Shown here: positions 27,277-36,489 of the stretch, piece after piece | Layout of the letters: each line of letters opens with the position of its first letter | How positions within the stretch are numbered: position 1 is the stretch's first letter | NCBI GenBank assembly: GCA_946614295.1 | Contig: CAMOGT010000003.1 | Span: 1-64,000, forward strand | From: an uncultured Bacteroidales bacterium | GTDB lineage: Bacteria > Bacteroidota > Bacteroidia > Bacteroidales > Paludibacteraceae | Direction: 5' to 3' | DNA length: 64,000 nucleotides | Program-made: the position numbers and the translations under genes | Notes under the pieces: generated by a model | Databases searched by the model: none | Told to the model about the DNA's origin: nothing | Seen by the model: only the letters and a program-made list of their open reading frames with translations

Positions 27277-28068
27277 CACCGACACTTGTCCGGCGATGTG
27301 CGGATGCGGGTCGTACCCCTCTAATTGGAAATCTTCGTATTGGAACCCGAACAGGTCCTTCACCTCCGGATTGAGCTTCATCGTCGGTAGCGGCCGAGGA
27401 TCTCTTGTCAGCTGCAGTTTGACTTGGTCCAGGTGGTTCAGATAGATATGTGCATCGCCGAGCGTGTGCACGAAATCGCCGCATTGCAGTCCTGTTACCT
27501 GTGCCATCATCTGGAGCAGCAACGCGTAACTGGCTATATTGAACGGCACGCCGAGGAAAATATCTGCGCTGCGCTGGTAGAGTTGCAGACTTAGTTTGCC
27601 GTCCGCTACATAGAACTGGAACAGACAGTGGCACGGCGGTAACGCCATTTTCTCCACTTCCGCTACGTTCCACGCGCTGACCATCATTCGCCGGCTGTCG
27701 GGGTTTTTCTTAATGGTCTCGACGATATTGGCTATCTGGTCAATCGTACCGCCGTTATAGTCAGGCCAGCTGCGCCACTGGTGACCGTATACCGGACCCA
27801 ACTCACCGTTCTCGTCCGCCCATTCGTTCCAGATACGCACACCGTGCTCCTGGAGGTACTTCACGTTTGTGTCGCCCTGCAGGAACCACAGCAGCTCGTA
27901 GATGATTGACTTGAGGTGCAGTTTCTTCGTCGTCAGCAACGGAAACCCGTCCTCCATCTTAAATCGCATCTGGTGACCGAAAACCGAGATGGTACCCGTG
28001 CCCGTGCGGTCGTGCTTAATGGTGCCTTCCTCCAGCACGCGCTTGCATAAATCCAAATATTGTTTCAT
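27274..28068 (-). CDS. thyA: Thymidylate synthase
   Basis: 264 residues. Converts dUMP to dTMP with methylene-THF. Motifs: [34 protein letters not shown], catalytic Cys in [33 protein letters not shown], and the C-terminal end AGQVSV. Length is typical. It is flanked by micro-arrays at both ends. Confidence 0.97.
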   Translation of the reverse strand: MKQYLDLCKRVLEEGTIKHDRTGTGTISVFGHQMRFKMEDGFPLLTTKKLHLKSIIYELLWFLQGDTNVKYLQEHGVRIWNEWADENGELGPVYGHQWRSWPDYNGGTIDQIANIVETIKKNPDSRRMMVSAWNVAEVEKMALPPCHCLFQFYVADGKLSLQLYQRSADIFLGVPFNIASYALLLQMMAQVTGLQCGDFVHTLGDAHIYLNHLDQVKLQLTRDPRPLPTMKLNPEVKDLFGFQYEDFQLEGYDPHPHIAGQVSV

Positions 28069-28072
28069 AAAC

Positions 28073-28109
28073 TATCAACTTTCAACTTTCAACTTTCAAC
28101 TTTCAACTA
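28073..28109. repeat. CAACTTT micro-array between thyA and the PorE-like gene
   Basis: At least five tandem CAACTTT units; the last one merges into the stop codon (CTA, minus strand) of the PorE-like gene. Confidence 0.9.
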
Positions 28110-30182
28110 ATACAGCTTATACGTTGTCTTTAGTACCTTGAACTCCGTCCGTCGGTTAATCTGGTTGCAGATTTCCTGTTTGTCCGCCGGAAGGCTCAAT
28201 ATGAACGCTTCGTCCAACACTTGCTCTACCGGAATGAAGGGATACTGTTTGTTCATTGCCTTGTCGCATACTACCGGTTTGCTTTTACCGTAACCCACCG
28301 GCGTCAGACGCTCTTTCTCAATGCCCTTTTTCACTAAGTAGTCGCAACAACTCTGCGCACGTTTCTGTGAGAGCTCGAGGTTGAACTGCTCGTTACCTAC
28401 AAGGTCGGTGTGGGCGCTCAGTTCAATCGTGATATTGGGGTTGTCGTTGAGCAGCTTGACCAGCTTCTCCAACTCGCTCTCACTCGCTTTGGTGACCTCC
28501 CACCGACCGAACTCATAGAAGATATTTTCCATCTTCACCGGCCGGCTGATTGGGTTGAGCGCGAAGTTCATGGTGTAAGTCTTGCTGTCCTTCAGTCCCT
28601 TGGTGTCAAAGAGCTCTTTGGCGTTGAGGTGACCGCGGGCGGTGGCAAGCATCACATATTTGACCTCCTTGTTGATCTTCACCTTGTAGCTTCCGTCGCG
28701 TCGGGCGTTCAGTTTGTTGTTCGTGCCGTCCGAACCTACGATGCGCAACTTGGCGTCCGAGAGCGGATTGCCTTCCTCGTCCGTTACCTTGCCTTCCACG
28801 TAGAACTCCATCTCCGGCAGCCAGAAACGGTAGATTTTGTCGTATCCTTTCTTGTCGCCTTTGTTGGAGGAGAAGAAACCGTTCTGGCTCTCTCCTTCGA
28901 ACGTGATACCGAAATCGTCGCCCACGCCGTTGAACGAAGCCCCCATGTTATAAACCACCCAAACGACACTGTCTCTGTTCGTCGTGTCCTTAATGGCTTT
29001 GAAGATATCCAACCCGCCGTAACCCGGTTGACCGTTGGAGGCGAAATAGAGTGTGCCGTCCGCATGCACGTACGGGTACATCTCATCGGCTGCTGTGTTG
29101 ATGCCTTTTCCTAAAGGCTGTGCGTTCACCCACTGATCGCCGTCCAGCTCCGCCATCCAGATATCCTTGCCTCCTTCGCCTCCCGGGGCATCGCTCGCGA
29201 AATAGAGGGTGTCGCCGGAGGGGTTGAGCGCCGGGTGACCTACGGTGATGGAACTGTCCGCAAAGAGTTTGACCTCCTGCGCCTCGCCCCATTCGCCGCT
29301 CGCGCGCTCGCTCTTGTAGATCTTCGCGCCCAAGTCCTGACCGTTGATGGGTTTGGAGTAGGTGAAATACATCGTCCTTCCGTCGCGGGTGAAGCAGCAG
29401 ACACCCATCTCGGCACTTGCGGCATTCTTTCCGCCGGTGGAGTCGTTTTCCTGCTTCTCATCATCCGTATCGCCGTAGAGACCTTCCGCCGGTTCAATCT
29501 CCTCCCAGGCTCCTGCGGCGTTCTTGCGTGTCTGGAAGAGTTGGAACAGTTGCTGACCCGTTACGTTGCTCGGGCGCTTCAGGGTTTTCTTGCCGCCTTT
29601 CTGCTTCTCCTGCCGGTTGGAGGTGAACATCAGCGCATCATTGTTGTCGCCGATGAACATGGGTGCAAAATTACCGGTACGCTTCTGGTTGAACTCCTTT
29701 GCTTCCTGCACCTTGTACCGCGAACCCTCGCGTTTCCATTCGTCTATTTTCGAGCACGCGTACTTGCCGGCTTGCGCCACGTAGTTGTCCGGGTGTGCCT
29801 CCAGATACAATTCATAGTTCTTCGCGGCATCTTTGTACTTGCCTTGGTACTGCAATGCTTGTGCGGCATGTAAAAAGACAGTCGAGTCTTGCTGCTGGTA
29901 CTTGTTGCGTATGGCGTTCTGATAGCAGTTCACAGCACGCGGGTTGTTAATCAGCCGGTAGCACTCGCCTTGTTGGTACGCTACGTAACCTTTCAGTTTC
30001 TTGTCCTTCTTGCTGGACAACTGCCCATAGCACGATTTATAGATATCCGCTGCGGTGTAATACTCACCGATGGCGAATTTCTTGTCCGCCCGTTTGATAC
30101 GTTGCTGCACGCTACAAGATGACAAGTACAAAGTGACAAAGGACAATGTACAAAGGATTAATATGAAACGATAATTTTTCAA
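28107..30182 (-). CDS. porE: PorE-like T9SS lipoprotein (TPR, beta-propeller, carboxypeptidase-regulatory, OmpA)
   Basis: 691 residues. N-terminal lipoprotein signal ends in LSSC (Cys near residue 23). TPR-like helices follow (about 30-150), then a WD40-like PD40 propeller (about 165-430; DALMFTSNRQEK, TLYFASDAPGGEGGKDIWMAE, GTLYFASNGQPGYGGLDIF), a carboxypeptidase-regulatory fold (VEGKVTDEEGNPLSDAKLRI, about 450-535) and an OmpA C-terminal peptidoglycan-binding domain (FEFGRWEV, ELSAHTDLVGNEQFN, LSQKRAQSCCDYLVKKGI). This order matches PorE of Porphyromonas, a T9SS component anchored to the outer membrane and peptidoglycan. The N-terminal segment (signal sequence and tail) includes a TACAAAG-type micro-array. 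Confidence 0.85.
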   Translation of the reverse strand: MKNYRFILILCTLSFVTLYLSSCSVQQRIKRADKKFAIGEYYTAADIYKSCYGQLSSKKDKKLKGYVAYQQGECYRLINNPRAVNCYQNAIRNKYQQQDSTVFLHAAQALQYQGKYKDAAKNYELYLEAHPDNYVAQAGKYACSKIDEWKREGSRYKVQEAKEFNQKRTGNFAPMFIGDNNDALMFTSNRQEKQKGGKKTLKRPSNVTGQQLFQLFQTRKNAAGAWEEIEPAEGLYGDTDDEKQENDSTGGKNAASAEMGVCCFTRDGRTMYFTYSKPINGQDLGAKIYKSERASGEWGEAQEVKLFADSSITVGHPALNPSGDTLYFASDAPGGEGGKDIWMAELDGDQWVNAQPLGKGINTAADEMYPYVHADGTLYFASNGQPGYGGLDIFKAIKDTTNRDSVVWVVYNMGASFNGVGDDFGITFEGESQNGFFSSNKGDKKGYDKIYRFWLPEMEFYVEGKVTDEEGNPLSDAKLRIVGSDGTNNKLNARRDGSYKVKINKEVKYVMLATARGHLNAKELFDTKGLKDSKTYTMNFALNPISRPVKMENIFYEFGRWEVTKASESELEKLVKLLNDNPNITIELSAHTDLVGNEQFNLELSQKRAQSCCDYLVKKGIEKERLTPVGYGKSKPVVCDKAMNKQYPFIPVEQVLDEAFILSLPADKQEICNQINRRTEFKVLKTTYKLY

Positions 30183-30194
30183 CTAGAAGACTTC

Positions 30195-30226
30195 TTTCAA
30201 CTTTCAACTTTCAACTTTCAACTCAA
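30195..30226. repeat. CAACTTT micro-array upstream of the PorE-like gene
   Basis: Four tandem CAACTTT units end in the stop of the DUF1015 gene and lie between it and the PorE-like gene. Confidence 0.9.
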
Positions 30227-31564
30227 CTCGTGTACCACCAGCCCGCTACGCAGTTTCGGCTCAAACCACGTGGTCTTAGGCGGCATGATGTTTCCGCTGT
30301 CGGCGATGTCGATGATCTGTTGCATGGTCACGGGGTAGAGTGCCAACGCCATTTTCATCTCGCCGCTATCTACTCTGCGCTTCAATTCGCCCAGACCGCG
30401 GATACCGCCTACGAAATCAATGCGCTTGTCGCTCCTAAGATCCTTGATACCCAAAATCTTGTCGAGTATCAGGTTGCTCGAGATCGTTACGTCTAGTACG
30501 CCGATCGGATCGGAGTCGTCGTAACGGCCTTCCTTGGCGGTCAGCGAATACCACTTGCCGCCGAGGTACAGCGAGAAATTATGCAGCCCTTTCGGCTTCA
30601 CGGCGGAGAAATCATTCGTCATTCGTAATTCTTTGCCCGAGGGCACGATTGTTTCGTAATTCGTAATTACAAAGTCCTCTTCCAAAGCTTTGAGAAACTC
30701 CGCCTCGCTCAGACCGTTCAGATCTTTCACCACGCGGTTGTAGTCGATGATATTCAGCTGATTGTCCGGGAAGCACACTGCCAGGAAGAACTCGTATTCG
30801 GGATCTTTAATTTTTAATTTTTCATTTTTCATTTTTAATTCTTTCCCCACGCCTGCTGCGGCAGCTGAGCGGTGGTGACCGTCCGCAATATACATTGCCG
30901 GAATCTCGGCGAAGATCTTTGTAATGGTATCAATCGTCTCGCGGTCGTTGATCACCCAGAACGTGTGCCGGAACCCTTCCGGTGCAGCTACGAAATCGTA
31001 CTCCGGTTCGCCCTTGCATACCTCTGCTACGATCTTATCCAAATCGTCGCGATGCGGGTACGCAAAGAACACCGGCTCCATGTTGGCGTTCAGCACACGC
31101 ACGTGCTTCATGCGATCCTCCTCTTTGTCGCGGCGTGTCAACTCGTGCTTCTTGATCCGTCCCTCCAGATAATCATCGACCCACGCGCCTACCACCAGAC
31201 CATACTGCGTCTTCGCCTTTTCTCCGGCCAAAGCCGCTCCTGTCCCATTAGCCTCTAACCCTTCACCTTTCGCCAGGATCGTTTGCGCATATACGTAGTA
31301 TTTCTCCTCTTTGTCCTGAACGAGCCATCCCTCTTTGCGGAACTTGGCGAACTGCTCCACGGCTGCGCCATACACGCGCTCGTCGTGCTCGTCTGTACCC
31401 GGTGCAAAATTGATCTCCGGTTTGATAATGTGGTACAAGCTCTTTTCGTTACCCGCAGCCTCTGCGCGCGCCTCTTCCGAGTTCAGCACATCGTACGGAC
31501 GGCTGCTAACTTGCTCCACCAACTCTTTTGGTGGCCTGATTCCTCTAAATGGTTTGATCTTCAT
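30218..31564 (-). CDS. DUF1015 family protein
   Basis: 448 residues, the usual length. Family motifs: KPFRGIRPPKEL at the start, RPYDVLNSEEARAEA, SLYHIIKPEI, YIADGHHRSAAAAGVG, FLAVCFPDNQLNIIDYNRVVKDL. Relatives sit near serine-pathway genes; the biochemical role is not established. Two in-frame insertions are micro-arrays: residues of the type KMKNEKLKIK (30805-30842) and a stretch with the dispersed element (30629-30650, TIVPSGKEL). The gene starts directly next to the bactofilin gene's micro-array. Confidence 0.88.
   Translation of the reverse strand: MKIKPFRGIRPPKELVEQVSSRPYDVLNSEEARAEAAGNEKSLYHIIKPEINFAPGTDEHDERVYGAAVEQFAKFRKEGWLVQDKEEKYYVYAQTILAKGEGLEANGTGAALAGEKAKTQYGLVVGAWVDDYLEGRIKKHELTRRDKEEDRMKHVRVLNANMEPVFFAYPHRDDLDKIVAEVCKGEPEYDFVAAPEGFRHTFWVINDRETIDTITKIFAEIPAMYIADGHHRSAAAAGVGKELKMKNEKLKIKDPEYEFFLAVCFPDNQLNIIDYNRVVKDLNGLSEAEFLKALEEDFVITNYETIVPSGKELRMTNDFSAVKPKGLHNFSLYLGGKWYSLTAKEGRYDDSDPIGVLDVTISSNLILDKILGIKDLRSDKRIDFVGGIRGLGELKRRVDSGEMKMALALYPVTMQQIIDIADSGNIMPPKTTWFEPKLRSGLVVHELS
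30629..30650. repeat. Dispersed AAGGGCACGAT element, copy 3, inside a coding region
   Basis: TTCTTTGCCCGAGGGCACGATT shares the core (GAGGGCACGATT versus AAGGGCACGATT) with the copies at 22302 and 23422. It lies inside the DUF1015 gene and encodes IVPSGKEL on the minus strand. Confidence 0.7.
30805..30842. repeat. TTTCATT/TTTAATT micro-array inside the DUF1015 gene
   Basis: Units of TTTAATT and TTTCATT encode MKNEKLKIK on the minus strand in frame. The same units form spacers at 31567 and 37823. Confidence 0.85.
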
Positions 31565-31566
31565 AA

Positions 31567-31621
31567 CGATTCATTTTTCATTTTTCATCTTTCATCTTTC
31601 ACTTTTCATCTTTCACTTTTC
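31567..31621. repeat. TTTCATT/TTTCACT micro-array between DUF1015 and bactofilin
   Basis: About eight units of TTTTCAT or TTTCATC fill the gap. They also encode the last residues of the bactofilin (GKVKDEK) and its stop codon. Confidence 0.9.
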
Positions 31622-31955
31622 CCATGGAGCATGTACCATTGAAAATAGCTCCCGGTTCGACGATCAAGGTCTTGGTGATGACATCGCCCGTGATCTTGCC
31701 GCTGGTACGGAGCGACAACTGCTCACGGCACGTGATCTTGCCCTCCATTAAGCCTAATATCTCTGCGTTCAGGCACACAATCGTGCCTTTCACACGACCG
31801 GCCTCACCGATGACTACTTTTCCCGAACACTGCAAATCTCCCTCAATCAATCCGTCAATACGATAATCGCTGTCTGCCGTGATATTTCCCACGATTTTAC
31901 TACCTGTGGTCAATGCGTTGAACATCAATCCGCTTTGTTGTTTCTCATTTGCCAT
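31599..31955 (-). CDS. Bactofilin-type polymer-forming protein
   Basis: 118 residues, almost wholly the bactofilin beta-helix: VGNITADSDYRIDGLIEGDLQCSGKVVIGEAGRVKGTIV, ITGDVITKTLIVEPGAIFNGTCSM. Bactofilins self-assemble without nucleotides and organise cell shape, wall or polar structures. It has its own promoter at 31993-32023 and heads the long minus-strand directon that runs to the PorD-like gene. The C-terminal KVKDEK comes from a micro-array. Confidence 0.9.
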   Translation of the reverse strand: MANEKQQSGLMFNALTTGSKIVGNITADSDYRIDGLIEGDLQCSGKVVIGEAGRVKGTIVCLNAEILGLMEGKITCREQLSLRTSGKITGDVITKTLIVEPGAIFNGTCSMGKVKDEK

Positions 31956-31992
31956 AATTATATCTGTTTTTAGTGTTTTACAAAATCGGCTA

Positions 31993-32023
31993 CAAAATTA
32001 CAACAAAAAAATGACATACACAA
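31993..32023 (-). promoter_or_regulatory. Promoter of the bactofilin directon
   Basis: Minus strand: TTGTGTATGT (32023-32014), -7 TAATTTTG (32000-31993), spacing 23. It could read the directon to 21370, since no other TAnnTTTG box with this architecture was seen inside it. Confidence 0.8.
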
Positions 32024-32046
32024 GCGTGTATGCCACTTTTTCGAAA

Positions 32047-33459
32047 TTATTTTTCGGATATCGTTATATTGCCTCCCGCTATCCGGATGTCGGATCCGTT
32101 AAGACTGTGCCCCGTAACGCTCCATTCGCTCTCTGTAATACGGAGTGTTCCGTTGGCAATCAGCCATTGGCTCATCACTCTGTATGAACCGTTTTTAAAG
32201 TAGTTGGCATTGAGATAGTAGAATATGCTGCCTTCTATCTCTTGGCGCTTGTCGTCCCGTATCCCCGCTGCTGCGGTACCTGCTGCGCCGGTGTCCAGAA
32301 ACTCGTAAGTTCCTGCCGGCACGGCGTCAACGGGTGTATGGATGTCGGTGTAGAAAAATATCTGCACGAAAGGAATACTTTGGGTGAGTTTGATGCGTAC
32401 TTTACGGGATTCATTATAGGCTTCTATGGTCCATCGGGTCACTCCCAGCTCAGGGAGTTTCTCATAGTAGGCTTTGGCAACGGGCAGCGTATCCGTCTCC
32501 TGTTTGCTGTAATCCAGCGGGCCGGTTGTGGCATCGGCCTCCGGATAATAGGACGCTACGGGGATGGCGGTAATGCCTCCGGGGGTGATGTCCGCTCCGC
32601 CTTTCGTGCCCTTGACCACGGGGGCTTGCTCGACCTGGACTACCGGCCGGAAGTCTTCGCTGAGGAAGGCTACTACCATGCAGTTCTCTGCCACCCACTT
32701 GTCGCTCAAGGTGAACCGTAATGTATCTGCATAGCGCTGTCCGCTGATTGCAACCGAGTCTCCCGTCGGATCGGTCAAATAAGCGCGAACGGCATCTGCG
32801 TGACGGAACTCGGTCCAGCCGCCGGCAAAGGTGTAGTAGTCAGACTGCGTATCAATCATACCGGACTCTTTGAGCACTACGGTCAGTTTAAGACCGTCGG
32901 CATCTTTTTTGGCAACCATACCGGAGGCGCAAATGGTCAGTTCGCGGGAAGAAGGATTGTACTCGTTCTTCAGTTCGATAGAAGCGTAGGTGCTCTTCTC
33001 AAACTGCGAGAGATCCGTTCCCGGGAAGTACCCCGGGTGGAAGACCACGGAGGATTGGTTGCGGTTGTTTTCATCCTTGTATTTCGTTGCAGACCGGTTG
33101 ACAGTCATATTCGGAGCTCCGCTTACTCCTAATTGTCGGGTAATAATGTCACTGCCGGCTACCGAGAAGTTATCCGATTGGTAGCCGTAGTGGTGCAGGA
33201 TAGTGATCCAGTTGGTGTCGTTTCCTACGGTTTCATGGATGGCTGCCATGCCACTCGGGCACCAGATACAGCCTTGACCCGTAAACTCCTCAAGCAGGTT
33301 CTTTTTCGGGAACGACGAGGGTATGGTGTCTTCCTGTGTCGCAGGGATCGAATCTTCCTGCGGTTGGGGAGTGGGTTGAGGCGGGTTCTGAGGCTCACAG
33401 GCGGTCAACGCCCACAGTGCGGCACCGACAAAGGTGCTTACATGGAATAATCGTTTCAT
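32047..33459 (-). CDS. Omp28-like lipoprotein with CxxC thioredoxin-like motif
   Basis: 470 residues. Lipoprotein signal with Cys at about 21 (ALTAC). A thioredoxin-like N-terminal region with CIWC (EFTGQGCIWCPSGM, about 65-78), then ILHHYGYQSD and GVSGAPNMTVNR. The remainder is a beta-rich domain. The Omp28 family of Bacteroidales is named after a Porphyromonas outer-membrane protein; the function is unproven. ATGA overlap with the upstream gene shows coupling. It is the last gene of the redox/envelope operon. Confidence 0.8.
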   Translation of the reverse strand: MKRLFHVSTFVGAALWALTACEPQNPPQPTPQPQEDSIPATQEDTIPSSFPKKNLLEEFTGQGCIWCPSGMAAIHETVGNDTNWITILHHYGYQSDNFSVAGSDIITRQLGVSGAPNMTVNRSATKYKDENNRNQSSVVFHPGYFPGTDLSQFEKSTYASIELKNEYNPSSRELTICASGMVAKKDADGLKLTVVLKESGMIDTQSDYYTFAGGWTEFRHADAVRAYLTDPTGDSVAISGQRYADTLRFTLSDKWVAENCMVVAFLSEDFRPVVQVEQAPVVKGTKGGADITPGGITAIPVASYYPEADATTGPLDYSKQETDTLPVAKAYYEKLPELGVTRWTIEAYNESRKVRIKLTQSIPFVQIFFYTDIHTPVDAVPAGTYEFLDTGAAGTAAAGIRDDKRQEIEGSIFYYLNANYFKNGSYRVMSQWLIANGTLRITESEWSVTGHSLNGSDIRIAGGNITISEK

Positions 33460-33989
33460 AATATGGTGTATGTTTTATTGTCCTTGATAATATACAGAAT
33501 GCCCTCTTTGATGACCTTTGTACAGGATGCTTTGTCCCCCGGTACATTACTGATCCCTTGCGTCTCGTAGTTGTAATGCACGGTCAGCGCATAACTCTCG
33601 CTGCCGTCCGAGAAAGTATAGATGATGGTCTCTTTGCTTCCTGCAGCGGGGCTATAATGGGTGTACCAATCGGCATCTCCGTTCGGCGTGAAATGGAGTG
33701 TCTCTTCCGTCGCTTTGTTGCCGCTTGTGCATTGGTTCGCGCAGCAGAACTCATCCGTCAGACCGCTCGCCGAACGGCGGATGGTAACGGTAATAGGTGC
33801 TTGGGAGAGCAGGGAACCTTTCAGACCCATCGTTGACACACCGGTCAGCGGATCGGTCTCAGCTTGGTCCATGGTGATCTCCATGCCTTCGGCAGAGATT
33901 TCGCCGTGGTCTTCTACACTGACTATAAGCGCGTTGGCGCTCATTATACTAAGGCAGACTGTTACTGCCATCATAAGGATTCGTTTCAT
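33456..33989 (-). CDS. Small secreted protein with a T9SS-like C-terminal tail
   Basis: 177 residues with a signal peptide (KRILMMAVTVCLSIMSANA). The body is not recognised. The tail (QGISNVPGDKASCTKVIKEG then ILYIIKDNKTYTIL) resembles the short C-terminal segments of Bacteroidales secreted proteins and parallels the tail of the BspA-like protein at 38879 (QGIEDVQGNNVQCTKIVRDG then QIFILRGEKVYSIDG). Such tails may be T9SS sorting signals or a related variant. It overlaps both neighbours, so it is translated together with them. Confidence 0.65.
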   Translation of the reverse strand: MKRILMMAVTVCLSIMSANALIVSVEDHGEISAEGMEITMDQAETDPLTGVSTMGLKGSLLSQAPITVTIRRSASGLTDEFCCANQCTSGNKATEETLHFTPNGDADWYTHYSPAAGSKETIIYTFSDGSESYALTVHYNYETQGISNVPGDKASCTKVIKEGILYIIKDNKTYTIL

Positions 33990-34767
33990 AGGCTTGTACT
34001 ATATGTTTATCGTTATTGTCGAGTAATAGGGCGATGACGCGGCACTGTCGCGGGTTGCAGTCCTCCGGCAGCGTGAGGTGTACCTTCCGCTGCGCCACTG
34101 CTTTGCTCATCCGTATCTTTTCGCCCCACGGGCTGTCGAAAGCGTGTGTGCGGAGCATGTGCCGGTGGATATAACGGGTGTTGACCGAACCGTCCGGCAT
34201 GGCTTGTACGCCGCTTATGCTGTCTTCCGTCACCCACACCGCCAGCCGCATCTCCACGCCTTCATCGGCGATGATCGTAGCCGTGGCTTCCATCTGCCGC
34301 GTGAGGGTGTCTGTCTTCGCTTCGATGCTCAGCGACGGAGCGGCACTGTCGTTCATCGCCGTGTGGAGCAGACCGCCCCATTCGGCGGGGTCGAAGAAAT
34401 AGTTTCCGTTGCTTTTCGCCATGTCTATGTTGCCTGTCGGGAATGGGGTAGAGGCATTGCCGCCCATAAACCGGTATATGGTGTCTGCCGCAGGGCAGGT
34501 GTAGTCGTAGAGCCCTTGCGTGAAGGGGTTGGATGCCGGGTGAAGGGATATAACAATCAGTCCTTCGCCGTACAGCGAGAGCAGGCTCTGTGCCCGGGCT
34601 GCGGCGGTCGGACAATTGACGCACCGGAAGCCCGTGAACTCCAACAGTACGTGCTTCCGCCCGCTGCTCATATCCACCGGCACCGGAATCAGCCGGTCCT
34701 CCTCTCTGATCACCTCGCAGGACGCGAACAGCACTGCCGCCAATACTATGTATGTTATCCTTTTCAA
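33949..34767 (-). CDS. Omp28-like lipoprotein, second copy
   Basis: 272 residues if it starts with the TTG at 34765-34767 (KRITYIVLAAVLFASC, a clean lipoprotein signal). An upstream TTG at 34782 is possible. CxxC is FRCVNCPTAAARAQ at about residues 45-58, followed by VISLHPASNP and a beta-rich region. No ATG exists in the plausible region; the TTG lies at the edge of a micro-array. It overlaps the small secreted protein by 41 bp. Confidence 0.8.
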   Translation of the reverse strand: MKRITYIVLAAVLFASCEVIREEDRLIPVPVDMSSGRKHVLLEFTGFRCVNCPTAAARAQSLLSLYGEGLIVISLHPASNPFTQGLYDYTCPAADTIYRFMGGNASTPFPTGNIDMAKSNGNYFFDPAEWGGLLHTAMNDSAAPSLSIEAKTDTLTRQMEATATIIADEGVEMRLAVWVTEDSISGVQAMPDGSVNTRYIHRHMLRTHAFDSPWGEKIRMSKAVAQRKVHLTLPEDCNPRQCRVIALLLDNNDKHIVQAYETNPYDGSNSLP

Positions 34768-34795
34768 GTTGATAATTGACAATTGAGATTAAAAA
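34765..34795. repeat. Micro-array at an Omp28/barrel junction
   Basis: AAGTTGATAATTGACAATTG-type units lie between the barrel gene stop and the Omp28-like gene, and supply its TTG start. Confidence 0.7.
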
Positions 34796-36471
34796 CTGAA
34801 CGAGTAGTTCAGCGTTACACCTTCCATCTTCGGCACGTACCGGCACACGCCGCCGGAACAGTTAAAACCCTCGCGTGTCTTTGTATAACCGGCACTCGCG
34901 CGGTGTGCGCCGTAGGTAAAGGTCGCCAAGGCGGTGTAGTAATGTTCGTGGGTACTCTCCGCCGCCCCGCCAATGTTGTACATCCATTGCCCGCTGAGCG
35001 TCACGTAGCGGTAGAGACTCAGTTCGCAGAGCGCAAAAACCCATTGCCCCTGGTAATGCGGGGTGTAGAGATACTGCAACTCTCCGCGCATGGATATATC
35101 CTTATTCACTTGCACGCGTGTGTCCACGACCGCAATGCCCGACCGTACGAGTTCGCCGTGCCCTTCCAATAACTGCCGGTTGTAGGTCTGGTACATCAGC
35201 ATTCCGTTGAGCCACCACCGTTTGGTGATCCGTTTGTTGAGTTCCAGGTTCACGTCGGTGTAGTACTCGCCTTCCGTGCGGGTGTCGATTGCCCAGCTGC
35301 CTTCTTCGCGGAGTCCCCGTATATGTGCGGCGCTCAGTTTGAGCGAGGTGCCATAACGACCGCCCATCTTCGTCTTTCGTGCCCAGGTATAACGCACCTC
35401 TCCCTGAAACGCCCATTCGCCGCCGGCGTACTGCGTGGCGTAAGGGTAGAGTGCCGCCAAAGCGTACGTGTGTTGTTGCGCGAAAGCCGGCATGTGGTTG
35501 AGTCTGCCTGCCAGACCGGTACGCAAGCGCTCCGACCGGAAACTCATGTTGTCCGACCGTTTGGCTTGAAGGAGCACCGCCAATCCTTTCTGCGAATAAC
35601 TCGCGCTCAGCAGCAGTGCCTCGCCGTCCCGGTAACTGAACTGGTTCTCCACCGTCGGGTCATTGGCCTTGCGCGCATACTCGGCTAAGAACCGGAAACC
35701 CTTGTACCGCAACTCCGTGCGCACGTCTCCGGCGCCGATCCACCGCGGCAGGTTGTACCTGTACATCTGTCCGCTGACAGGCGTGAGGATGGTGTCCGCC
35801 GCCTCGTATTTGGATACATAACTGCCGCCAATCGTCCATCCCCAGTCATTGTGAATTGTGATTTGTGAATTGTGAATTGTAATTACCTCGAAGAGGTCCA
35901 CCTCTACGTCTCCTCCGAGGGCGGCGTCTTGGGTGTAGTTCCAGCCGAAGGCTTTGTCCTGATAGCATCCCCAATACCGTCTCTGTTTGCCACCGAGGGC
36001 GGTCAGACGAATACCTTTGTACGGCTCTGCGGCAATCTTTGCACCCCGCAGCGCACCGTCTATACCGAGCGCGCGATCCTCGTAGAGACTCAGGATGAGA
36101 CCCGAACCGAACTGACCGTACACATCGCCCACGGTGATCTCGCCCCATGTGAAGGCTGCGGCTATGCTCAGATGACTCATTCCGTACCCGCCGAAATCAC
36201 TCTCGTACCCGGGCATCGGCCATTGGGTCAGTTCCAACCGCGTCGTTGCCCGCAACTCCCGGAAAGTACTCTCCTTTCGCCCCTCGTCCATTCGCCCATA
36301 ACCCTTCGCCTTTCGCCTCTCATCCCTCTGCCAATGCAGGCTGAGGTCGAGGTAACTGTTGCTGTGGTACCGCACGGGACTCCAGTCGAGCAAACCGTCA
36401 TGCTGAATCCCACCGCTCACAAACACGGTGTCCCCTTCAGCCGCCTTCGCGCCCATCGCTCCAACCAGCAA
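34789..36471 (-). CDS. Outer-membrane beta-barrel protein, probably DUF6029 family
   Basis: About 560 residues, alternating hydrophobic strands with aromatic girdles and a C-terminal Phe (LNYSFSF). The N-terminal half has FVSGGIQHDGLLD and MPGYESDFGGYGMSHLSIAA, as in the DUF6029 type of Bacteroidales barrels. The start is unclear: the only usual start codon in frame is TTG at 36469-36471, but a full signal peptide (KNYLFIGLLLVGAMGAKA) begins 9 codons upstream at an ATT (36498) that lies in a micro-array. There is a stop at 36547-36549. The native ATG seems to have been lost to the array. A second in-frame array (35847-35885) encodes ITIHNSQITIHN; a third (about 36266-36331) encodes ERRKAKGYGRMDEGRKES. 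Confidence 0.7.
   Translation of the reverse strand: MLVGAMGAKAAEGDTVFVSGGIQHDGLLDWSPVRYHSNSYLDLSLHWQRDERRKAKGYGRMDEGRKESTFRELRATTRLELTQWPMPGYESDFGGYGMSHLSIAAAFTWGEITVGDVYGQFGSGLILSLYEDRALGIDGALRGAKIAAEPYKGIRLTALGGKQRRYWGCYQDKAFGWNYTQDAALGGDVEVDLFEVITIHNSQITIHNDWGWTIGGSYVSKYEAADTILTPVSGQMYRYNLPRWIGAGDVRTELRYKGFRFLAEYARKANDPTVENQFSYRDGEALLLSASYSQKGLAVLLQAKRSDNMSFRSERLRTGLAGRLNHMPAFAQQHTYALAALYPYATQYAGGEWAFQGEVRYTWARKTKMGGRYGTSLKLSAAHIRGLREEGSWAIDTRTEGEYYTDVNLELNKRITKRWWLNGMLMYQTYNRQLLEGHGELVRSGIAVVDTRVQVNKDISMRGELQYLYTPHYQGQWVFALCELSLYRYVTLSGQWMYNIGGAAESTHEHYYTALATFTYGAHRASAGYTKTREGFNCSGGVCRYVPKMEGVTLNYSFSF
35847..35885. repeat. In-frame TTGTGAA micro-array in the barrel gene
   Basis: Units of ATTGTGAATTGTG repeat in frame and encode ITIHNSQITIHN in what is probably a loop of the barrel. 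The same unit forms the intergenic array at 36490. Confidence 0.85.
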
Positions 36472-36489
36472 TAACCCTATGAAGAGATA

